Of a stretch of 64,000 bases of DNA, positions 27,702 through 35,966 are shown in pieces. Position numbers and translations under genes: made by a program. Position 1 is the stretch's first letter; every line of letters begins with the position of its first letter. Where the stretch lies: positions 1 through 64,000 of the forward strand of contig JAHHIE010000028.1 of NCBI GenBank assembly GCA_019358945.1. Direction: 5' to 3'. The stretch is from Stenomitos rutilans HA7619-LM2. GTDB taxonomy: Bacteria > Cyanobacteriota > Cyanobacteriia > Leptolyngbyales > Leptolyngbyaceae. The notes beneath the pieces were generated by a model that worked only from the letters and a program-made list of their open reading frames with translations, had not been told where the DNA came from and ran no database searches.

Positions 27702-27801
27702 TACCGATTTAAAGAATGACGGCTACAGATCAATCGGTGGGTAGGGGCAAGGCATTGCCTTGCCCCTACAGGATGTGTCGCATTTTCAATTCAAATTGGT
27801 A
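27702..27801 (-). mobile_element. 100-bp MITE, copy 2, with TTA target duplication
   Basis: Inverted copy of the 23138-23237 element. TTA is duplicated at 27699-27701 and 27802-27804. An uninterrupted version of the target, 'ggatgaattagctttgaa', survives at about 25675, directly showing the empty site. Both duplications fit TNA, the 3-bp pattern reported for some IS5-family subgroups, so a transposase of that kind is a candidate mobiliser. Confidence 0.85.
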
Positions 27802-27924
27802 TTAGCTTTGAATATTGGAGGCAACGGGAACTAACTACTGGAGGCTGCTTCCCTGCCCCCCACGTTTCCCCTGCTCCCCTTACCCCCTTGCCTCCCCTTT
27901 TCCCGACTCCCTACTTTCCCCTCC

Positions 27925-28371
27925 CTACTCCCTTCCCACTTCCGCAGGCTGTGATGGTTCTGGCAAGCTGGTTTCCATCTTGAGGCAGTTGAGACCGTCT
28001 ACTTGCAATTGGTATTCGACACGATCCATTAAGCGGTTGAGAATGAGCCAGCCATAGCCGCCTTCTTGCATCAATTCTGGTGTTGGCTCCATGTATGTTG
28101 CGATATCATAGCCAGCGCCATGATCCCAGAGTTCCAGGGCGATGTCGCGTTCTCGCAGTTCTAGCCGTATCAGGACAGGCAGAGCGGGCTGATCTTTGTG
28201 CGCGTGGCGGACGACATTTGAATAAGCCTCGACTAGAACCAGCCTTAGCCGATTGGACTGTCGAGTCCAATCGACGTGGTTGCCAAGTTCTACTTCCAGC
28301 GCGCCTAGAAGCCAATTTTCGACAATGGCTAAAAACTTCAGGTCGCTGGGTACGTGTAGCTCAGTTCTCAT
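27925..28371 (-). CDS. Anti-sigma regulatory factor, RsbW-type kinase
   Basis: A 148-aa GHKL ATPase domain. The N-box EAYSNVVRHAH, the G1 box DHGAGYD and G2-like GGYGWLILNRLMD are visible. Such proteins phosphorylate an STAS antagonist and bind a sigma factor or other target. It begins three bases after the stop of the PP2C phosphatase gene, forming a kinase-phosphatase partner-switching pair. No STAS protein is adjacent, so the third partner must be elsewhere. Confidence 0.88.
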   Translation of the reverse strand: MRTELHVPSDLKFLAIVENWLLGALEVELGNHVDWTRQSNRLRLVLVEAYSNVVRHAHKDQPALPVLIRLELRERDIALELWDHGAGYDIATYMEPTPELMQEGGYGWLILNRLMDRVEYQLQVDGLNCLKMETSLPEPSQPAEVGRE

Positions 28372-28374
28372 TAA

Positions 28375-30099
28375 CTACAGAACCTCCAGGGAGAGTATGG
28401 TCTGGTCGTCTTCTTGAATTGTATTGTGCGATCGAATCCGCGAAAGCAAGCGGTTGAGGTCAAGAGGGGCATGTTCTTGCATCAGCAGCTGCCACAAACC
28501 AGCTTGTTGCAGCATCGCCGTCACCGTTTGGGGGGTCTTGGTGCTGCCGTTGTCAGCCGTCGCCACTGTCGCCTCGGTAATGCCGTCGCTGGTCAGGAGC
28601 ATGACCTCCCCTGGGTTGAGCGCCACGCTACCGGATGCTGCCTTCCAGATCGGTAGAATACCCAACGGCACGCCACGTACTTTCAGATAGTTAGGTTCCA
28701 CGGCTGATGCGCCTTGAGTTGCTACCTGCGCGGCTACATTGCGGCTAGACCACACTAAGGGGTAAATGTGTCCCGCATTGGCATACACAAGCTGCCTGGT
28801 TGCAGGGCTATAGCGTGCCAGAACCATTGTGATAAAGCAGTTGGTACTCACCAAATCTTCAGAAAGACTGCGGTTTAAGTTCTGCATGACAAGATGTGGT
28901 TCTGGCGGTGATTCTTGAGACAGTTCTCGCCGCAGTACGGAAATTGCGCTTGCCATGAACAGAGCGGCAGGCACGCCTTTGCCAGACACGTCTCCTACAG
29001 CTAGCCAAATGTCGCCTTGAGGATGGGCATAAACCTCAAAAAAGTCGCCGCCCACTTCCCGTGCCGGAAAGCAGCACGCCTGTACTTTCATGCCATCCAG
29101 GTCGGGAAGGCTTTGGCGGAGCAGGTTTCCTTGAATCTGGCGGGCAACGGCCAGTTCTGCCCGCATTTGTTCGGCTTGCTCCTGAGTGCGCTGGTAAAGC
29201 TTGGCCTGCGAAAGGGCAAGGGCTGCCTGATCGGCCACTCCTTGAATGAGTTCGATATCTTCAAGCGACCAGGGTTGGTCGATCGCCCCCCGATACAGCG
29301 ACAATACCGCCAGAAGTTCTTGCTGGTACAGAAGCGGTACCACCAACTGATACTCTTTCTCAGCCTGCTCCTGTTTTGTCAGTGCTGGTGTGACTTGAAG
29401 CTGCCGGGTTTGCCACGCCGCTTGCAGGAGTGATGTCTCCTCAAGCCGATCTGCAAGTGGGGGGGACTCTTGACCGAGTGCTGTTTCTGCCGCTTGGTTG
29501 CTGTGATAGACCAGTGCTTTTGGTTCCAGGCTATCGTCCACTACAGGATGCAACATGCACCGACTTGCCGCAAAGGTTTGTCCCAGCGTTTCAGCAATGG
29601 TCTGTAGCATGCTGCTGTAGTCCAGCGACTCACGAATCGCCGTGGTCATCGTGTTAAACAGCGATTCACGACGTAATGACCGCCGCAGTTCGTTAGTGCG
29701 TTGCTTTAAAACTTGATACGTTTCTGCCGCTTGCTGGACGACCCCTTTTAGCTGGTCAGGATTCCAGGGTTTGGTGATGTATTTGAACACCTTGCCTGCG
29801 TTAATGGCTTCGACCAAATCTTCGACATCGGTGTAGCCAGTCAAAACAATCCGAATCGTGTCGGGGTAGCGATCGACCGTTTTGCTCAGAAATTCTGTGC
29901 CCAGCATTTCAGGCATGCGCTGGTCTGAAATGATAATCGCCATTTCTCCCTGCTGCTCTAGAATTTGCAGTGCCGCGATCGCGCTATCGGCTTTGATCAC
30001 CTCAAAGTCACGACGAAACGTGCGATAGAGCAGATCCAGGTTGTCGGGTTCGTCATCGACCACCATTAATTTGAGCTTTTTACCCATGCCCTGAGCCAT
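28375..30099 (-). CDS. Response regulator-GAF-PP2C (SpoIIE/RsbU-type) phosphatase
   Basis: A 574-aa three-domain protein. The receiver (residues about 8-125: VVDDEPDN, phosphoacceptor in IIISDQRMPEM, LTGYTD, ITKPW) is followed by a GAF domain (about 165-320) and a coiled-coil linker. The SpoIIE/PP2C domain is at 345-574 (REVGGDFFEVYAH, GDVSGKGVPAALFMA, YANAGHIYPLV, LLTSDGITEA), whose Asp residues bind metal. ATG at 30099 with GGAG seven bases upstream is preferred to the track start. Together with the RsbW-like kinase it should control an STAS protein. Confidence 0.92.
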   Translation of the reverse strand: MAQGMGKKLKLMVVDDEPDNLDLLYRTFRRDFEVIKADSAIAALQILEQQGEMAIIISDQRMPEMLGTEFLSKTVDRYPDTIRIVLTGYTDVEDLVEAINAGKVFKYITKPWNPDQLKGVVQQAAETYQVLKQRTNELRRSLRRESLFNTMTTAIRESLDYSSMLQTIAETLGQTFAASRCMLHPVVDDSLEPKALVYHSNQAAETALGQESPPLADRLEETSLLQAAWQTRQLQVTPALTKQEQAEKEYQLVVPLLYQQELLAVLSLYRGAIDQPWSLEDIELIQGVADQAALALSQAKLYQRTQEQAEQMRAELAVARQIQGNLLRQSLPDLDGMKVQACCFPAREVGGDFFEVYAHPQGDIWLAVGDVSGKGVPAALFMASAISVLRRELSQESPPEPHLVMQNLNRSLSEDLVSTNCFITMVLARYSPATRQLVYANAGHIYPLVWSSRNVAAQVATQGASAVEPNYLKVRGVPLGILPIWKAASGSVALNPGEVMLLTSDGITEATVATADNGSTKTPQTVTAMLQQAGLWQLLMQEHAPLDLNRLLSRIRSHNTIQEDDQTILSLEVL

Positions 30100-30321
30100 G
30101 CCAATACTCCATGTTAAGCACAAAGGTGCTCTGTCGTTGATCTCCAGCCACAATCACTCTTCATTAGAGTAAGGTACCCCATACGGTTTGAGCTTGAACA
30201 AGGGGGAGTGGGGGCCGGGAGGTGGGGAGTAGGGGAAGCGAGGGGAGCAGGGAAGGAAGCTTTCAGGAGTTAATTCCCAGTTACCGCCAATAGTCAAAGC
30301 TAATTCATCCCTCATCCCTCG

Positions 30322-30963
30322 TTATTGACGGCGAAACTGATAAGACTCTGCTTTCGCCCCCCATACCTGTTTGCCAGCAGCATCAAAGCCTTGATCCCAG
30401 GTGTCCATGCCATCAAGACGCAGCACGATATGGTTCTTAATTCTCACTGCACCTCGGACATTCGCAGGACAGCCATCAGCAGGAGTATTACCCACATAAG
30501 CATCACCAGAGCGCCGCAGGAAAACGCTACAAATGGTAGTGCCGAGGTCTTTAGTTTGCACCAGGCGATCGCCAACAGGCTTGTCGCAGAAATTGATCCA
30601 GGCGGTAGGATTCACAGGCTTGAAGGAGCGCGATCGCACACTTTGGCTCACTGGGCTGGCGCTAAGCTGCAAAAAGCGTTGCCGATATGGTTTAGCTAAC
30701 TCCTTAGCCAGTGCTTGCTCCTGATAGAGCAGGATCGTGTTGCTCGGTGCGGCATTACCTGCCAACGTCACCCGGCACGTCGTCATACGGACGTTAGCCG
30801 CTTTGAGATTGGCCCGTGACTGAGCGGCTGTAGACATCACGCCCTCAAGCCGCGCTGCAACTGCTTCAACTTGCTGCTCCAGGGGCAGGCCATCACTATG
30901 AGCAGGGGCTGCGGCTATAAGCAGGTATGGGAAAATTAAAGCGATCGCAAACTGATGCTTCAC
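30322..30963 (-). CDS. Exported CpcT/CpeT-like protein
   Basis: A 213-aa protein with a signal peptide (FAIALIFPYLLIAAAPAHSDG). The mature part has CpcT/CpeT features: LLYQEQALAKELAKPYRQRFLQL in the middle and GCPANVRGAVRIKNHIVLRLDGMDTWDQGFDAAGKQVWGAKAESYQFRR at the end. Cytosolic CpcT and CpeT attach bilins to phycobiliprotein beta subunits. The signal peptide means that this member acts outside the cytosol, so classical phycobilisome lyase activity is doubtful. Cys residues at TTCRVT and GCPAN could form a disulfide. Confidence 0.7.
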   Translation of the reverse strand: MKHQFAIALIFPYLLIAAAPAHSDGLPLEQQVEAVAARLEGVMSTAAQSRANLKAANVRMTTCRVTLAGNAAPSNTILLYQEQALAKELAKPYRQRFLQLSASPVSQSVRSRSFKPVNPTAWINFCDKPVGDRLVQTKDLGTTICSVFLRRSGDAYVGNTPADGCPANVRGAVRIKNHIVLRLDGMDTWDQGFDAAGKQVWGAKAESYQFRRQ

Positions 30964-31239
30964 AGTAAATCACTCAGTAAAGGAGGACGATTGATTCCTG
31001 TCAAAATGCTACCGCAATCAGATGAAGAGATTTTTAGGAGAGTCGTCAGATAGTTTGAGTTGGAAGAGAGGAGTGAGGAGTGAGGTGAGAGGTGTAAGGA
31101 TGTAAGAGTTTTGAGTTTTGAGTTAAAGAGCTATTAGCTATCAACAGCCCAGCCATCAGCTTTCTTCTAACAACCAACAACTAAAAACCCTAGCGAAGCT
31201 ATGCCGAAGGCTTTACAACTTCTTTTACCTTTTTCCTTC

Positions 31240-32190
31240 TCACCCACCCCGCGCAAGCCACGTATCTGCTTGCGCTAGTTTGGCTTGCCAAGCCGCGTAG
31301 CCATTGGCATTGAGATGTAACCCATCCGTGGTTAGCTCAGGGCGCAGGTTGCCCTCTTCGTCGGTAAATTGGGTGTAGAGATCTAAGAAGGTGACTCCAT
31401 CTTCCTGAGCGATCGCGGCGAGTCGTTGATTCAGCCAACCAATGCGATTGCCGGGCACCATCGTTGTGCGGGTAGGCAGAATGGATTGTAGAACGATGCG
31501 GGCACCAGGATGTGTTTGCCTCAAGCGGCGTACAATTTGGCGCAGATTCCACAGAATATCGTTATCGGTTGCGCCTTGCTTGAGGTCATTTACGCCAGCC
31601 ATGACATAAATTGCCTGTGGGCGAGCGATCGAAAACGTGGGCAAGCGGTGGAGGATCGCCTGAGTGGTTTCGCCAGAAATCGCTTGATTGAGCCAGAGTT
31701 GACCTGACGGCAGGCGATCGCTCGGAAACCACAGACTGAGCGAATCACCAACCATGACCGACAAACGGCGGTTTCCTTGCCCTCTAGTTGCAGCCTTGGC
31801 CTCTAAAGCCAGCAGCCGTCGCCACTGGGCGTCGGTTGGGTTTCTAGTAGCTCGTGACCAGATTTCATAAAAGCTATCGATCGGCAACCGGGTGTAGAGC
31901 TTGCCCGATCGCAGGGCCGCCACACGCTGCCAGTAGAGTTGGCTACCTGAACGGGGTAAGGCGATCGCGGGCTGAGAAAATTCTGTAGCTTCCTGCCCAA
32001 TATCAGGCTGCACATTGGGCTTCAGAATAGCTTTAGTTCGAGTGGCTTCCTCTGAAGAATCGGTTTGACGCAAAGGCGATGTCTTCCAATCGCGGGCTAT
32101 TAGTGGGGCGGCTGGTGGAGGCACACTGGTAGACGGTTGCTGAGCCAAGCTTTTTGACAAAACGGTTGCCAACAGAGAAAGATCGGTCAT
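31240..32190 (-). CDS. SGNH/GDSL hydrolase family protein
   Basis: A 316-aa protein. An N-terminal low-complexity region of about 120 residues precedes an SGNH hydrolase: block I VMVGDSLSLWFP (nucleophile Ser), block II Gly in NQAISGETT, block III AGVNDLKQG (Asn) and block V TTDGLHLNANGY (Asp-x-x-His). The fold suggests an esterase/acyl hydrolase acting on lipids or sugar acetyl groups. There is no clear signal peptide. Its spacers on both sides contain heptamer repeats. Confidence 0.85.
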   Translation of the reverse strand: MTDLSLLATVLSKSLAQQPSTSVPPPAAPLIARDWKTSPLRQTDSSEEATRTKAILKPNVQPDIGQEATEFSQPAIALPRSGSQLYWQRVAALRSGKLYTRLPIDSFYEIWSRATRNPTDAQWRRLLALEAKAATRGQGNRRLSVMVGDSLSLWFPSDRLPSGQLWLNQAISGETTQAILHRLPTFSIARPQAIYVMAGVNDLKQGATDNDILWNLRQIVRRLRQTHPGARIVLQSILPTRTTMVPGNRIGWLNQRLAAIAQEDGVTFLDLYTQFTDEEGNLRPELTTDGLHLNANGYAAWQAKLAQADTWLARGG

Positions 32191-32660
32191 TTTGCTACAG
32201 GAAACTCATGTTTTCCTAGTCACAATTGCTGCGCCCGATCAGGAAAATTGTTAGCAAAAATTTACGTCCGCAGAGTAAATGTGGCCTCAACGTTGCAACG
32301 GCCATATCAACGGAAGCTTGTCTGAACGACGCGATCGTATGCACGCAGGCAACGCTTCCTTCCTCTAATTTCTCTTCAGCTATAGCAGTCCGAAAGGGTG
32401 CGTCAAAAGTATGTGTGGTTTAAGCCATCAGTCCTAAGCCCTCAACATAGACTTTAAGGCTGGTAGCTGATAGCTAACCCAAAAATAATTTTTATAAAGC
32501 AAGAGGATTGCTCTGTCACGACTATAGTTCAAAGCTACAACGGTAAAATAAATGCTGGATGGGTTTGCTTCGCCAATCAAGGTATGTGCCTACAGTGCTG
32601 GAGCTTTCTCACCTAGACGTAAAGATTCAATGACATCTCATTTTGAGATTGGAGCTAAGA
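32191..32660. other. Spacer without recognised gene
   Basis: 470 bases between divergent genes. AT-rich at 32480-32550. GGAG just before 32661 sets the start of the next gene. ORFs in the track here look like chance frames. Confidence 0.35.
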
Positions 32661-32852
32661 ATGACGATCGACTGTGCTGAAGCCTGCAAAAACGGCTGTG
32701 TATTAGGTGATAAATGTCCAAACCTGGAATACAAAGCCCAAGCAACTAAATTTATTAGCGAAACCTCGCTTGATCAAATGCTGAAAATGGCAGAAGAGGC
32801 TATTCGTAAAAAGCGTATGGAGCCACCTCAATGGATTTTGCCTGACGAATAA
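32661..32852 (+). CDS. Small Cys-rich conserved protein, 63 aa
   Basis: MTIDCAEACKNGCVLGDKCPNLEY has four cysteines in a short N-terminal stretch, followed by a helical half (SLDQMLKMAEEAIRKK). The Cys pattern C-x3-C-x3-C-x5-C could bind a metal or a cluster. GGAG lies eight bases before ATG at 32661; the track's TTG start 18 bases earlier is less likely. Similar small proteins are frequent hypothetical ORFs in cyanobacteria. A terminator-like hairpin follows 130 bases downstream. Confidence 0.7.
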   Translation: MTIDCAEACKNGCVLGDKCPNLEYKAQATKFISETSLDQMLKMAEEAIRKKRMEPPQWILPDE

Positions 32853-32979
32853 AGACTACTGAGACGCGACTAATCAACGATTTCTCATGAACCTCGAAGG
32901 TCTAAGCGACAACATTTGGTTTGATACCTGATTCTTGGTTAAAGCTTCCGAGGTTTGCGCAAGCCCGATTGCAAAAAAT

Positions 32980-33016
32980 AGGTTCAGCAAGAGAAATAGT
33001 AGCTCTCACTGAACCT
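32980..33016 (+). terminator. Stem-loop terminator
   Basis: AGGTTCAG / CTGAACCT arms with a nested GAGA/TCTC pair, followed by 'gcttagtttt'. Probably ends the transcript of the small Cys-rich gene. Confidence 0.55.
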
Positions 33017-33153
33017 GCTTAGTTTTAACTTTCGCCTTCTGAGCAAGCTTCTTGCTTTAGCCGTGAAGTTTGAAAACTACTTACCTTCACACATCGGCAA
33101 CATCAAGGCACAGCACCCAGTCAGGCGTTACTAAACCTAAATTGAGGGACGAC

Positions 33154-33423
33154 CTAAACTGCACGGCGGGTGAGCAGCCCCCACAAGAAAATGGCAATAA
33201 TTGCACCAAGAACCGCTACAAAAACGCCAGGAATACTCAAGCTTGTAGCTGCCAATTGAAGCGTGCCAGTATTCAACAAGCTAAACAAAGAACCACCGAC
33301 AAACGCGCCAATAATACCTAAAACGATCGTGCCAAGGATGCCGCCACCTTGAGGACCTGGGTAAATTGCTTTCGCAATAGCACCCGCAATCAAACCTAAT
33401 ACGATCCAAGCAATGATGTTCAT
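33154..33423 (-). CDS. GlsB/YeaQ/YmgE family stress membrane protein
   Basis: An 89-aa protein with three hydrophobic helices: MNIIAWIVLGLIAGAIAKAIYPG, the glycine-rich GGILGTIVLGIIGAFVGG, and FVAVLGAIIAIFLWGLL. These are the hallmarks of the transglycosylase-associated protein (GlsB/YeaQ/YmgE) family, small inner-membrane proteins induced by stress in many bacteria. Two tandem 14-mer palindromes stand 24 bases upstream of the start codon and may regulate it. Confidence 0.9.
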   Translation of the reverse strand: MNIIAWIVLGLIAGAIAKAIYPGPQGGGILGTIVLGIIGAFVGGSLFSLLNTGTLQLAATSLSIPGVFVAVLGAIIAIFLWGLLTRRAV

Positions 33424-33446
33424 AGTTGCTTACTAAACCTCTTTAT

Positions 33447-33475
33447 GTTGATAAATCAACTGTTGACAAATCAAC
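33447..33475 (-). promoter_or_regulatory. Tandem near-palindromes upstream of glsB-like gene
   Basis: GTTGATAAATCAAC and GTTGACAAATCAAC are 14-mers starting 15 bases apart. Each is close to a perfect dyad (GTTGA-N4-TCAAC). Position and symmetry suggest an operator for a dimeric regulator; the regulator is not identified. Confidence 0.5.
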
Positions 33476-33571
33476 AATAACAAGGCCCTGCTATTAACCA
33501 ATCTGCCAAAGGATATAACTCCAAAGCCCTTCAGGAATAGGGTGCAATCATTCATTTGTGGTGCTTTCTTA

Positions 33572-33681
33572 GGACTTACGCATTTGCCCCCAAACTCCCA
33601 ATTTTTGGGGCTTTAATTGGCTCGGTTCCCCCAAGCATTGGGGGCTAGGAGGCGAAAGATTGGCCGCTTTTGCGTAAGTCC
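33572..33681. repeat. MITE-like element, copy 2 (GGACTTACGCA ends)
   Basis: 110 bases with the same 11-bp terminal inverted repeats as the copy at 7.4 kb and a related interior (ctttaattggctcggttccc block). Flanked by the near-direct repeats CTTTCTT and CTTTCTA. No ORF. Confidence 0.7.
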
Positions 33682-33754
33682 TCTTTCTAAATCAGTGAGG
33701 TATGACCATTAGAGCTCGATCGCGCATGCATCTCATCATGTTGCTTTGATCATT

Positions 33755-34771
33755 CTAACGATCGGTGGCATGACCAGGCTCAATCGTCTCACGAATACGA
33801 TAAATGGGTCTGCCTTGCGATTCGTGATAGGTGCGCATTAAAAGCTCTGCCAGCAACCCCACGCTAAAGAGCTGCACGCCAGCTAAGACTAAGACCACTG
33901 CCAAAATCAAAAGTGGACGGTTGCCGATGCTGACTCCGTAAGCCAGTTTCAGCACGGTAAGGTATGCGCCGATCACTGTACCAATGGCGATCGATCCTAC
34001 ACCAAAGAGTCCAAAGACATGCATCGGTTTGGTGAGAAACTTCCGCATAAACCAGACGGTGAGCAAATCCATAATGACTCGAAACGTCCGGTCTAAGCCA
34101 TATTTGCTCTTGCCAAAGCGACGGGCATGATGGCGCACTGGAATTTCGGTAATTCTAGCCCCTTCAATAAAAGCCAGGGCGGGTAGAAACCGATGCAGTT
34201 CGCCGTAGAGATTCATATCGGCAACGAGTTCTGATCGATAGGCTTTCAGTGAACAGCCGTAATCATTCAGCTTTACCCCTGTCACCCTGCTAATCAACCA
34301 GTTCGCAATCTTTGAGGGCAGTAGCCTTGTGAGCGCCGCATCTTGGCGGTCTTTGCGCCAACCACTCACCAGATCGTAGCCTTCTTCCAACTTGGCAAGC
34401 AGCATGGGAATATCGGCTGGATCGTTCTGCAAATCGCCATCGAGCGTCACGATGACCAGTCCTTTCGCACTGCTGAAGCCTGCCGCCATTGCCGCTGTTT
34501 GACCATAGTTACGACGTAAAATCACCGCACGTAAGTCGTTCCGTGCCTGTGCCATTTGCCTGAGCAAGGCATCTGAACCATCAGTTGAACCGTCATCGAT
34601 ACAAATAATCTCGTAGCGAAGCTGTTCTGCACTGAGGCTAGAGGCGATCGCGTCCACCAGATGAGGCAGGCTATCGTACTCGTTATGAATAGGTACAACG
34701 ACCGAGACTTCGGGAAGAGTGGCGTTGGAAGCCCGTATCAGACTGCCGTCAGGGTGCAATGAAATACTCAT
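33755..34771 (-). CDS. Family 2 glycosyltransferase, dolichyl-phosphate-sugar synthase-like
   Basis: A 338-aa membrane GT2 of the DPM1/ArnC/GtrB type. The GT-A domain has SVVVPIHNEYDSLPHLVDAI, the donor-binding EIICIDDGSTDGS, and TLDGDLQNDPADIP (DxD region); then GYDLVSGWRKDRQD. Two transmembrane helices close the protein (FGLFGVGSIAIGTVIGAYLTVLKLAYG and LLILAVVLVLAGVQLFSVGLLAELLMRTYHE). It should move a sugar from a nucleotide donor to polyprenyl phosphate. The start is set at ATG 34771; the track uses TTG at 34804. Confidence 0.88.
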   Translation of the reverse strand: MSISLHPDGSLIRASNATLPEVSVVVPIHNEYDSLPHLVDAIASSLSAEQLRYEIICIDDGSTDGSDALLRQMAQARNDLRAVILRRNYGQTAAMAAGFSSAKGLVIVTLDGDLQNDPADIPMLLAKLEEGYDLVSGWRKDRQDAALTRLLPSKIANWLISRVTGVKLNDYGCSLKAYRSELVADMNLYGELHRFLPALAFIEGARITEIPVRHHARRFGKSKYGLDRTFRVIMDLLTVWFMRKFLTKPMHVFGLFGVGSIAIGTVIGAYLTVLKLAYGVSIGNRPLLILAVVLVLAGVQLFSVGLLAELLMRTYHESQGRPIYRIRETIEPGHATDR

Positions 34772-34855
34772 GGTCAATGGCAATAGTAAAGATAAGGCTG
34801 ACAACTAAAGAGACTGAAAGCACTGTATCAAAGATTGGTCACGAATCTGTTACAG

Positions 34856-35593
34856 TCAGGTGCAACTTGCTGGCTGATAGCAGGCGACAATCCGCCCAGC
34901 ACCCCGCCGTTGAGCAAAGTATGCTTGGCTAACACGATCGCCCGACTCCGACAGGCGATCGATGCCAATACCGTTCCGCCCCTGATCTTTGCCAGAACTG
35001 TGGATGTAGCAGCTTTCGCCCAGGTATAAGCCCACATGTGTTGCCTTAGCGGGTGGCCCGAAAAAGACCAAATCACCAGGCAGCAGTTCTGATGACGAAA
35101 TTGCCTGCGTAAAGCCTTCCTGCTGATACGCATCTCTAGGTAGCCAGATGCCTACGTCTGCGAACGCCGCTTGCACCAAACCAGAACAGTCGTAGTCTGG
35201 TGCCACCGTGCCACCCCAGAGGTACTGGTTGGGTCGCGCCATCGCTGCTTCTGCAAAGGCGATCGCACCCTGCACCCGCTTCCTGATTTCTGCCTCTGAA
35301 AGAGAAACAGGTTGATAAGGTGGATCGGCAATGTCGAGCTGTTCAAGATCGGCGATCGCCAGCCAGCCGGGATAATCGTCTTCACAGAGACAGACTGCGA
35401 TCGCCGCTGGTGTTGTTCCCTGCTCCGCCTCGGACAGTGGCACAACGCGTAAATAGCGTCCTGCCGCCGCCTGCGTGACCAATCCTTCTAATGCTGGAGA
35501 TTTGTAGAGGTTTAGATGCGTCCGACAGCTATACTGTGGGCGATCAGCATTGGGTAGCGACTGGTGGGCCTGGAGTTGAGCAAAAGAAATCAC
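34856..35593 (-). CDS. NlpC/P60 (C40) cell-wall endopeptidase
   Basis: A 245-aa cysteine peptidase. An N-terminal SH3b-like domain (about 20-100) precedes the NlpC/P60 domain (108-245): catalytic Cys in YDCSGLVQAAF, His in ATHVGLYLG and the third polar residue in CYIHSS. The layout matches cyanobacterial gamma-D-glutamyl-diamino acid endopeptidases that trim peptidoglycan peptides. No signal peptide is seen, as in those recycling-type enzymes. Confidence 0.9.
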   Translation of the reverse strand: MISFAQLQAHQSLPNADRPQYSCRTHLNLYKSPALEGLVTQAAAGRYLRVVPLSEAEQGTTPAAIAVCLCEDDYPGWLAIADLEQLDIADPPYQPVSLSEAEIRKRVQGAIAFAEAAMARPNQYLWGGTVAPDYDCSGLVQAAFADVGIWLPRDAYQQEGFTQAISSSELLPGDLVFFGPPAKATHVGLYLGESCYIHSSGKDQGRNGIGIDRLSESGDRVSQAYFAQRRGAGRIVACYQPASCT

Positions 35594-35966
35594 GGAAAAG
35601 TTGTTAGTTGTTGGTTGTTAATAAAAGGGCGAGAGTTTTGAATTTTGAGTTAAGAGAGCCGTCAGCCTTTAGCCCCACTCCCTACTCCCTACTCCCCTTT
35701 GCTACCTTCTACTTCTACCTTTTGTTCACAAATTAATCCAGAACTTTTCCCCTTCTACCATTTCCTCCGGATCAAGCAAGACGTTTTGGAATAGAGGAGT
35801 GGTAGATGCACCCTGATATTGCCCTTGGCTTCTGGCTGGGGGCATTTACTTTTCAGGGCTACTACAGCAAAACGACTCACAAAAACGAATGCTTCTGGAT
35901 TGAAGTGTGCTACACCGTTCAGAATACAAGAGTTGAGCCGTTGCTGCGTGATGTGAGTGCTGAAAT

